From Oscillospiraceae bacterium (lineage in GTDB: Bacteria > Bacillota > Clostridia > Oscillospirales > Oscillospiraceae): a stretch of DNA of 8,114 nucleotides. The position numbers and the translations under genes were made by a program. Positions 1 to 4,276 of the stretch are shown here, piece by piece. Within the stretch, counting starts at the first letter, position 1, and each line of letters begins with the position of its first letter. The notes beneath the pieces were generated by a model. It ran no database searches. It was given only the letters and a program-made list of their open reading frames with translations, and was not told the DNA's origin. The stretch spans positions 1-8,114 of the forward strand of contig JAJQHT010000198.1 in NCBI GenBank assembly GCA_021199595.1. The letters run 5' to 3'.

Positions 1-1014
1 CCCAGAGCGGGCATACTTGCGGAAAATGATATGGCCGGACTGCTCGCCGCCGATGAGGTGCCCATTGGCCTTCATGTTTTCATAGACATAGCGGTCTCCT
101 ACAGCGGTTTTTTCATAGGCAATGCCCGCCGCGTCCAGCGCCTTATACAATCCAAAATTGGACATGACCGTAGTCACGACCGTATTGGACGGGAGCTGGT
201 CATTGTCCTTCAGGAAACGGGCGCAGAGATACATAATTTTGTCTCCGTTGACCACCTGGCCCCGTTCATCCACGGCCATACACCGATCTCCGTCCCCATC
301 AAAGGCGAAACCGCAGTCTACATGATGCTCCCGAACATACGCCTGAACCCCCTCGATATGCGTGGAACCGCAGCCGTTATTGATATTCGTCCCATCCGGC
401 TGAGCGTTTATCACCTGTACCTTGGCCCCCAAGGCTTTGAACACCGCCTCGGCAATCATCCACGTGCTGCCGTTGGCGCAGTCCAGGACGATTTTTCTGT
501 CCTCAAAGGGACGGTCAGAGATGTCAGTCAGGTAGCCGATATACCGGCTGCGGCCAGCGTAATAATCCACAGTACAGCCGACCTTTTCCCGCAGGGCGTA
601 GGGCAGCTCCGGCAGCAGGCCGTCGATATAGCGCTCTATCTCGTCCTGGAGGGCGTCGTCCATCTTTTCGCCTTCGCCGTTTATCAGCTTGATGCCGTTA
701 TCATAAAAGGGGTTATGGCTCGCAGAAATCATGACGCCGCAGTCAAACTCCTCTGTTCTTGCAATATAGGAAACACAGGGCGTGGTAGTGACGTGCAGCA
801 GATAGGCGTCCGCGCCAGAGGCCACGATACCTGCAGCCAGGGCATTTTCATACATATAGCTGCTGCGGCGCGTGTCCTTGCCGATGACAATACGGGCCTT
901 ATGTGTCTGGCCATAATACCAGCCCAGGTAGCGTCCTATCTGAAAGGCATGAACAGGATTCAGGCCCACATTCGCTTCTCCGCGAAAGCCGTCCGTTCCA
1001 AAATACTTTCCCAA
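1..1014 (-). CDS. glmM: Phosphoglucosamine mutase GlmM, C-terminus cut by window edge
   Basis: Converts glucosamine-6-phosphate to glucosamine-1-phosphate, the cytoplasmic step toward UDP-GlcNAc and peptidoglycan. The 338 visible residues begin MGKYFGTDGFRG, the classic GlmM amino end. The phosphoserine loop MISASHNP has its catalytic Ser at residue 99 (codon 718-720). The metal-binding loop FDGDGDR has its Asp residues at 239, 241 and 243, and the sugar-binding GGEQSGH lies near residues 322-328. GlmM is usually about 450 residues, so roughly the last 110, including the phosphate-binding domain 4, lie outside the window. I chose the TTG at 1012-1014 because AGGAGGA sits 6 nt upstream and the protein aligns from its first residue with the family; the ATG at 1028-1030 is out of frame. 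It is divergent from the DUF421 gene with only 66 bp between. GlmM rather than a general phosphomannomutase is favoured by the short GTDGFRG start; confidence is high. Confidence 0.96.
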   Translation of the reverse strand, partial: MGKYFGTDGFRGEANVGLNPVHAFQIGRYLGWYYGQTHKARIVIGKDTRRSSYMYENALAAGIVASGADAYLLHVTTTPCVSYIARTEEFDCGVMISASHNPFYDNGIKLINGEGEKMDDALQDEIERYIDGLLPELPYALREKVGCTVDYYAGRSRYIGYLTDISDRPFEDRKIVLDCANGSTWMIAEAVFKALGAKVQVINAQPDGTNINNGCGSTHIEGVQAYVREHHVDCGFAFDGDGDRCMAVDERGQVVNGDKIMYLCARFLKDNDQLPSNTVVTTVMSNFGLYKALDAAGIAYEKTAVGDRYVYENMKANGHLIGGEQSGHIIFRKYARSG

Positions 1015-1020
1015 AATTTA

Positions 1021-1027
1021 TCCTCCT
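1021..1027 (-). promoter_or_regulatory. Strong ribosome binding site that fixes the TTG start of glmM
   Basis: Read on the minus strand the sequence is AGGAGGA, an almost perfect anti-16S match, followed by 6 nt (taaatt) and then TTG. This spacing supports the rare TTG start and argues against the out-of-frame ATG just upstream. Confidence 0.85.
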
Positions 1028-1080
1028 CATAAAAACAATAATCCGCTCATAGAACGGGTTTGCGTTGGCATACTAAGACT

Positions 1081-1767
1081 ATGCTGACTATTTTGAAAAT
1101 TTTTATAAACGCTGTGATCATCTATGGGGTGCTGGTTTTCCTTCTGCGTTTAATGGGGAAACGGCAGCTGGGCGATCTGGAGCTTTCAGAGCTTATTGTC
1201 ACCGTGCTGGTGTCCCAGGTGGCCTCCACTCCCATCACCGACCCGGAGAAGCCTCTCTGGTATGGCATTGTCCCCGTCGTCACTTTGCTTGGGTTAGAAC
1301 TAATATTGTCGTTTTTAATGACAAAAAGTGTGAAATGTCGTGCAGTTTTGGCGGGCCAGCCTGCCCTGCTCATTGTCCATGGACGCATCGACCAGGGGCA
1401 AATGCGCCGCAATCGCTTCACCCCGGACGAGCTGGCCGAAGCGCTGCGAAACGAGGGCGTGCTGGACATGAACGCGGTAGACTATGCCATATTAGAGACG
1501 GATGGACGCTTAAACGTCATCCTGGCCCCGGAGAATCGCCCCGTTACCGCCGGGCAGATGAATCTGACCCAGGAGGACACAGGGTATCCCCTAATTGTCA
1601 TAAACAATGGCCGGGTCATGGAAAACAACCTACGAATCCTGGGCCGCGACATGAATTGGCTGAACGCACAGCTCAATGCTCAGGGGCTGAAAAATCCCCA
1701 TCAGGTTTATATGATGACAACGGATATGGCAGGGGGCATATTTCTGGCCCCAAGGGAGCCAAAATAG
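1081..1767 (+). CDS. DUF421/YetF-family membrane protein
   Basis: A 228-residue protein of the DUF421 (YetF/YdfS-like) family, whose biochemical role is not settled; Bacillus members have been tied to the cell envelope and spores. Three hydrophobic segments are visible at about residues 4-22, 37-55 and 61-80. Between the first two lies the family hallmark LRLMGKRQLGDLELSELI. A soluble C-terminal part follows, with the usual GQPALLIVHGRID segment (about 92-104), a DELAEALR helix (116-123) and VDYAILETDGRLNVI (133-147). The protein probably sits in the cytoplasmic membrane with its C-terminal domain in the cytoplasm. The ATG at 1081 places the first helix directly at the N-terminus as in relatives. 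A TTG at 1060 would add seven residues, but neither start has a convincing Shine-Dalgarno sequence. It converges on nrdR with only 2 bp between stop codons. Confidence 0.9.
   Translation: MLTILKIFINAVIIYGVLVFLLRLMGKRQLGDLELSELIVTVLVSQVASTPITDPEKPLWYGIVPVVTLLGLELILSFLMTKSVKCRAVLAGQPALLIVHGRIDQGQMRRNRFTPDELAEALRNEGVLDMNAVDYAILETDGRLNVILAPENRPVTAGQMNLTQEDTGYPLIVINNGRVMENNLRILGRDMNWLNAQLNAQGLKNPHQVYMMTTDMAGGIFLAPREPK
1733..1751 (-). other. Weak inverted repeat beyond the nrdR stop codon
   Basis: Five-base arms GGGGC (1733-1737) and GCCCC (1747-1751) surround a 9-nt loop, about 18 nt past the end of nrdR in its direction of transcription. No T-run follows on the minus strand, so this is at most a weak 3' end structure and may be chance within the DUF421 coding sequence. 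Confidence 0.2.
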
Positions 1768-1769
1768 GG

Positions 1770-2246
1770 TCAGTTGCTCCCGTTTTCTCCCTGCTTGTCA
1801 CCCAGGAGCTTTGTAAGCTCCTCCATAAAGGTGTTCAAATCCTTGAATTGACGATAAACAGAGGCAAAACGGACATAAGCCACCTCATCCAAATCCTTCA
1901 GGCGCTTCATAATCATTTCCCCGATTTCCGTGGTTGTAATTTCCCGCTCCAGCGCGTTTTGCAGCTCCGCCTCCACGGAATCGGCAATGGCTTCCAACTG
2001 GCTCAAGGGAACGGGGCGCTTCTCACAGGCGCGCACCATACCGTTTACAACCTTCACCCGGTCGAAGGTCTGGCGGCTGCCATCTCGCTTTATCACAACA
2101 AGGGGCATACGCTCCACCTTTTCATAGGTGGTGAATCGCTTGGAACACATCAGACACTCCCGCCGGCGGCGGATGGTACTACCCTCGTCCGCCGGGCGGG
2201 AATCAATGACCTTGCTCTCCGCATAACCGCAATAGGGACACTTCAT
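1770..2246 (-). CDS. nrdR: Transcriptional repressor NrdR
   Basis: NrdR senses ATP/dATP and represses ribonucleotide reductase genes when dNTP is plentiful. The 158-residue product has the family's usual length. It starts MKCPYCG and carries a zinc ribbon with Cys3, Cys6, Cys31 and Cys34 (CPYC and CLMC), including the family-typical [10 protein letters not shown] and RRRREC segments. An ATP-cone domain follows from about residue 49 to 139 ([17 protein letters not shown] near the start). The ATG at 2244-2246 is chosen because GGGAGGG lies 6 nt upstream and MKCPYCG is the conserved amino end; an in-frame GTG at 2259-2261 overlaps that ribosome binding site and is less likely. The gene stands alone with its own promoter at 2300-2308 and converges on the DUF421 gene. 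I see no convincing NrdR box in its own leader, so autoregulation is not supported here. Confidence 0.97.
   Translation of the reverse strand: MKCPYCGYAESKVIDSRPADEGSTIRRRRECLMCSKRFTTYEKVERMPLVVIKRDGSRQTFDRVKVVNGMVRACEKRPVPLSQLEAIADSVEAELQNALEREITTTEIGEMIMKRLKDLDEVAYVRFASVYRQFKDLNTFMEELTKLLGDKQGENGSN
1804..1822. repeat. Perfect 8-bp hairpin in the convergent DUF421/nrdR end region
   Basis: AGGAGCTT (1804-1811) and AAGCTCCT (1815-1822) form a perfect stem around the 3-nt loop TGT. It lies in the last codons of nrdR and 37 nt beyond the DUF421 stop codon. Neither strand has a T-run after it, so it is not a canonical terminator. It could still act as a 3' end stabiliser or pausing hairpin for the DUF421 mRNA, given that the two genes leave no intergenic room for one. 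Confidence 0.4.
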
Positions 2247-2252
2247 GACGAA

Positions 2253-2259
2253 CCCTCCC
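2253..2259 (-). promoter_or_regulatory. Ribosome binding site that fixes the nrdR start
   Basis: On the minus strand the sequence is GGGAGGG with a 6-nt spacer to the ATG at 2246. The same GGGAGGG motif precedes the HIT gene. It makes the overlapping upstream GTG an unlikely start. Confidence 0.8.
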
Positions 2260-2299
2260 ACAATTTTTTTAATTCTGAATCTACCAAATATCGAAAATA

Positions 2300-2308
2300 A
2301 TTATAACA
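2300..2308 (-). promoter_or_regulatory. Extended -10 promoter for nrdR
   Basis: The minus strand reads TGTTATAAT, a perfect TATAAT box (2300-2305) with the TGn extension (2306-2308). No good -35 box sits 16-18 bp upstream; the nearest, TTGTAG at 2326-2331, is 20 bp away, which an extended -10 can tolerate. Transcription would start near 2293 and give a leader of about 47 nt before nrdR. The stretch 2270-2340 is markedly AT-rich compared with the coding DNA around it, as expected for a promoter region. Confidence 0.65.
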
Positions 2309-2354
2309 CACATCGCAACATATTGCTACAAAAATATTATGTCGCCCTCATAAA

Positions 2355-2372
2355 TCTTCCAAAGCTGGAAGA
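2355..2372. repeat. Dyad TCTTCC-N6-GGAAGA in the nrdR/small ORF intergenic region
   Basis: Perfect 6-bp arms (2355-2360 and 2367-2372) around the loop AAAGCT lie just upstream of the proposed -35 box of the plus-strand small gene. No T-run follows on either strand, so it is not a terminator. It could be an operator for a dimeric regulator or chance; nothing else identifies it. Confidence 0.3.
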
Positions 2373-2381
2373 CATTGTGCC

Positions 2382-2410
2382 TTGCAGCGGCTGGTGTTTT
2401 TTTATATGAT
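2382..2410 (+). promoter_or_regulatory. Candidate promoter for the small membrane protein gene
   Basis: TTGCAG (2382-2387) and TATGAT (2405-2410) are separated by 17 bp, and the spacer contains a T7 run (2397-2403). The -10 box matches consensus at 5 of 6 positions and the -35 at only 3 of 6. The expected transcription start, about 7 nt past the -10, falls at or next to the ATG at 2417, which implies a leaderless or nearly leaderless message if the promoter is real. Confidence 0.4.
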
Positions 2411-2416
2411 AGGTAC

Positions 2417-2659
2417 ATGAAACATTTTTTACATAGCTTCAAGCAAATATCTCCGGCAGGCCTGCTGGCAGTGTGCATTATTCTGGCGTTCTGCTGCGTC
2501 ATGGTGTTCGCCGCCTTCGTGATATGCCTGTTCGCGGGAACGCCATGCGCCGCTAATTTCAATCTTTACCGCCTTGCGCAGGAAATGGCAGACACCCCGG
2601 CGGGTGTTCTCCTGCTGGCAGGTATTGCGCTCATTATTTTTGAATCCCAACCGCGATAG
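2417..2659 (+). CDS. Small membrane protein of unknown function
   Basis: I do not recognise this 80-residue product. It begins with a basic stretch (MKHFLHSFKQ), then has a long hydrophobic segment at about residues 13-40, a short polar linker with LYRLAQEMADT (50-60), and a second hydrophobic segment at 61-75, ending ESQPR. The pattern of two membrane helices with a charged amino end looks like a genuine small membrane protein. It is the only plausible gene in an otherwise empty 387-bp gap between nrdR and rnmV. An in-frame TTG at 2375 would add 14 residues, but the only purine-rich stretch there is too close; the ATG at 2417 also lacks a good Shine-Dalgarno. Its last 26 bp overlap the end of rnmV tail to tail. 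A possible promoter lies just upstream and a terminator-like hairpin about 260 bp downstream. Two minus-strand frames also cross this DNA but look less protein-like. Confidence 0.5.
   Translation: MKHFLHSFKQISPAGLLAVCIILAFCCVMVFAAFVICLFAGTPCAANFNLYRLAQEMADTPAGVLLLAGIALIIFESQPR
2592..2622 (-). other. Two short GC-rich hairpins just past the end of rnmV
   Basis: Reading on the minus strand past the rnmV stop, CCTGC-CA-GCAGG (2611-2622) is followed by ACACCC-GCCG-GGGTGT (2592-2607). Each arm pair is perfect at 5 and 6 bp. Only a weak CATTTCC follows, so this is a poor intrinsic terminator, but it is the only structure near the end of the alaS-rnmV cluster. Both hairpins lie inside the plus-strand small gene, so coding constraint could explain them. 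Confidence 0.25.
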
Positions 2660-3233
2660 CCTTAATTTCCTCCAGGGATGAGAGCACGTTTAGCGCCTCC
2701 AGCATGGCGTTTGTCGTCATGCGCTCCGGCAGCCCCAGCGCCTTTAGCAATATATCCCTGCGGGCCGCGCTGTCCGGGCGTCCGGAAAAGCCAAGGGCAT
2801 ACAGCGCCGCCTTGGTGATGGGTGGAGCCTTGCTCTCCTGCTCTGAAGTCTCATCCAGTACGGTAACGCCTGCGCGGCGAAGAGCCTGCTCCAGTATTTC
2901 CCGGCTCATACCCTCCACACCCAGCTTCCCCTCCCTGGAGGGGGCTTTTTTTCTCCGTTCCTTGCCGTAAATATCCGGCACATAGGCGTGCTTCACCAGC
3001 GAGGGATCTATAGCTCCCCTGAGAAAATTGCGAATAACAAAGCCGCCGCCGTCACCATCCGTCAGTACAACCAGACCCCTAATCTGGGCAAGGCGGCGCA
3101 GAAGAGCCAGCTTTTCCTCATCGGAAAAAATACCGAAACCCTTGGTCTCTATGATAACCGTGTCCACAACCTGCGCCAGTGCAGCCTTATCATACCGGCC
3201 CTCCACTACGATAGCCTCCCGTATCCGCATCAT
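2634..3233 (-). CDS. rnmV: Ribonuclease M5 (Toprim domain), 5S rRNA maturation
   Basis: RNase M5 trims 5S rRNA precursor in low-GC Gram-positive bacteria, acting on the rRNA bound to its ribosomal protein. The 199-residue product has an N-terminal Toprim domain: IVVEGRYDKAAL with the catalytic Glu at residue 11, then VLTDGDGGG with Asp59 and Asp61. The basic KERRKK stretch and GKLGVEG (about 102-108) fit RNase M5. The C-terminal part, with GRPDSAARRDILLKALGLP and a late LN motif, resembles the DUF4093 tail of this family. Its ATG at 3233 overlaps the holA stop as ATGA; a second ATG follows directly, so the start could be one codon later. There is no clear Shine-Dalgarno, so translation probably depends on ribosomes finishing holA. 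Odd points: the Toprim acidic motif is glycine-rich rather than DPDxPG, and the gene is not beside ksgA, its common neighbour in Bacillus. It is the last gene of the cluster. Confidence 0.87.
   Translation of the reverse strand: MMRIREAIVVEGRYDKAALAQVVDTVIIETKGFGIFSDEEKLALLRRLAQIRGLVVLTDGDGGGFVIRNFLRGAIDPSLVKHAYVPDIYGKERRKKAPSREGKLGVEGMSREILEQALRRAGVTVLDETSEQESKAPPITKAALYALGFSGRPDSAARRDILLKALGLPERMTTNAMLEALNVLSSLEEIKAIAVGIQK
2923..2952 (+). terminator. Intrinsic-terminator-like hairpin, antisense within rnmV
   Basis: On the plus strand CCCCTC (2928-2933), the tetraloop CCTG and GAGGGG (2938-2943) form a strong stem. It is extended by AGC (2923-2925) pairing with GCT (2944-2946) across a TT bulge, and the T-run (2946-2952, seven T) follows at once. 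This is the signature of a Rho-independent terminator facing plus. It lies in rnmV codons for KKAPSREGKL on the other strand, and about 264 bp past the stop of the plus-strand small membrane gene, so it could stop that transcript before it runs into the opposing operon. Conservation of the protein segment could explain part of it by chance. Confidence 0.5.
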
Positions 3234-4276
3234 GACCGATCCATGGCGAGCTGCGTCAGCAGCTCCTTCATCAGAGCCTCCGGCTCGCCGCCGGTGTCCT
3301 TCATACGATAATCGCACTGAACGCAAAGGCTGACTGCTCTGGCAAGCCGCTCCTGGGAATAGTTTTTGCAGGCACCTTTCAGCAGCCGCAGCGGATAGGC
3401 CCGTCCGGCAAGCTCCGGGATGCAGGAAGTAATATAATCTTCCCCCCTGCCGCTGTCCGCAGCTACACGAGCTACATACAGCCGCCGAAACTGCTCGCTG
3501 ACCATGGCAAGCTGCTTTTGGGGCGGTTCATCCCGATCCGCCAGCAAATCGGCCAGCAAACCTGCCGCTTTATCATACGCCCGGCTTCCCAGGGCATCCG
3601 TCAGATTGAAAATTGTGGTCTCCGGGGCGCGGCGGGCCACAGCATCGATGTCACGCTTTGTGATAAATTCCCCCTGTGCATAACCGGCAATTTTGATAAT
3701 CTCTGGTATCAGGGTATTCATCCTGGCTCCGCAAACCCAGATAAGATACCTCGCGTCAGCCCCTTCGATGCTTTTCCCCTGCCCCTCAACACGGCGGGAA
3801 ACCCAACGGATAAGCTCGTTCTCCCGCGGGCTTGAAAAAGCCAAGTCATACCCCGCCTTTTTCATGGCCTTCACGGCGCCCAGCCGGCTGTCCGGACTGT
3901 ACTCCGGGCCAAAGAGGAAAACCACTGTGGCCCATTCCGGTATATCTGACAACAAACTTTTCAGCCTCTCCGGGTCATAGGCAGAGGTCTTGTTTACGTC
4001 AAAATCCCGTACCTCTACAAGTGTGCGTTCCCCCATAAAGGGCATCGCCTCTACGCTTTCCGCCAGCTTCGCCATATCCAGCGCTTGGCCTTGCAGACGA
4101 TGATGGTTAAAGGTCTCTGTATCAGGCACCAGGCACTGCTTTTTCAGTTCCTCGAGAAAGCTGTCCCGCAGATAATCCTCCTCGCCACGGAGGATGTATA
4201 CCCGCGCCGGGCCTTCACTCCGAAGGCGCTTTATCTCCGCACCGTAGTCCGCGCCGCCCTTTTCCACTTTAGCCAT
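3230..4276 (-). CDS. holA: DNA polymerase III subunit delta HolA
   Basis: Delta is the clamp-opening subunit of the replication clamp loader and works with DnaX and delta prime to place the beta clamp on DNA. The 348-residue product has the family's usual length. Near the N-terminus VYILRGEEDYLRDSFLEEL (about 27-45) matches the degenerate ATPase core characteristic of HolA. Later come the typical ESVEAMPFMGERTLVEVRD segment (74-92), a FNLTDALGSR motif (about 224-233) and the collar-domain segment around KQLAMVSEQFRRLY. The ATG at 4274-4276 is supported by GGAGGAGG 6 nt upstream, which lies inside the end of comEC. It overlaps the comEC stop by 8 nt and shares ATGA with rnmV, so it is tightly embedded in the cluster. 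Overall similarity is clear although HolA sequences diverge strongly. Confidence 0.93.
   Translation of the reverse strand: MAKVEKGGADYGAEIKRLRSEGPARVYILRGEEDYLRDSFLEELKKQCLVPDTETFNHHRLQGQALDMAKLAESVEAMPFMGERTLVEVRDFDVNKTSAYDPERLKSLLSDIPEWATVVFLFGPEYSPDSRLGAVKAMKKAGYDLAFSSPRENELIRWVSRRVEGQGKSIEGADARYLIWVCGARMNTLIPEIIKIAGYAQGEFITKRDIDAVARRAPETTIFNLTDALGSRAYDKAAGLLADLLADRDEPPQKQLAMVSEQFRRLYVARVAADSGRGEDYITSCIPELAGRAYPLRLLKGACKNYSQERLARAVSLCVQCDYRMKDTGGEPEALMKELLTQLAMDRS

Noticed and set aside
31..1032. Plus-strand open frame of 333 codons opposite glmM
   Set aside because: It is the antisense shadow of glmM, whose catalytic motifs are all present on the minus strand.
1335..2300. Long plus-strand open frame of 321 codons across the end of the DUF421 gene and all of nrdR
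   Set aside because: It is out of frame with DUF421 and antisense to nrdR, both of which have clear family motifs. Its translation is low in complexity of protein type and shows no recognisable domain.
2315..2326. Small palindrome GCAACATATTGC upstream of the nrdR -10, considered as a NrdR box
   Set aside because: The arms are only 4 bp and it does not match the NrdR-box pattern of ACAC and GTGT-type ends around an AT core; chance in AT-rich DNA is enough.
2461..2621. Eleven-base direct repeat CCTGCTGGCAG at 2461 and 2611, exactly 150 bp apart
   Set aside because: Both copies encode Leu/Ala-rich parts of the two membrane segments of the same small protein; codon bias in hydrophobic stretches explains it and there is no flanking mobile-element structure.
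2326..2650. Two minus-strand open frames (78 and 73 codons) in the nrdR/rnmV gap
   Set aside because: Both lack membrane or domain character and a convincing start; the plus-strand frame over the same DNA is more protein-like. One of them would also cross the proposed promoter region.
2943..2952. A7 run before a hairpin in rnmV, read as a possible -1 frameshift site
   Set aside because: The stem begins almost immediately after the A-run, without the usual 5-9 nt spacer, and the zero frame continues into the conserved RNase M5 C-terminal part, so no recoding is needed.
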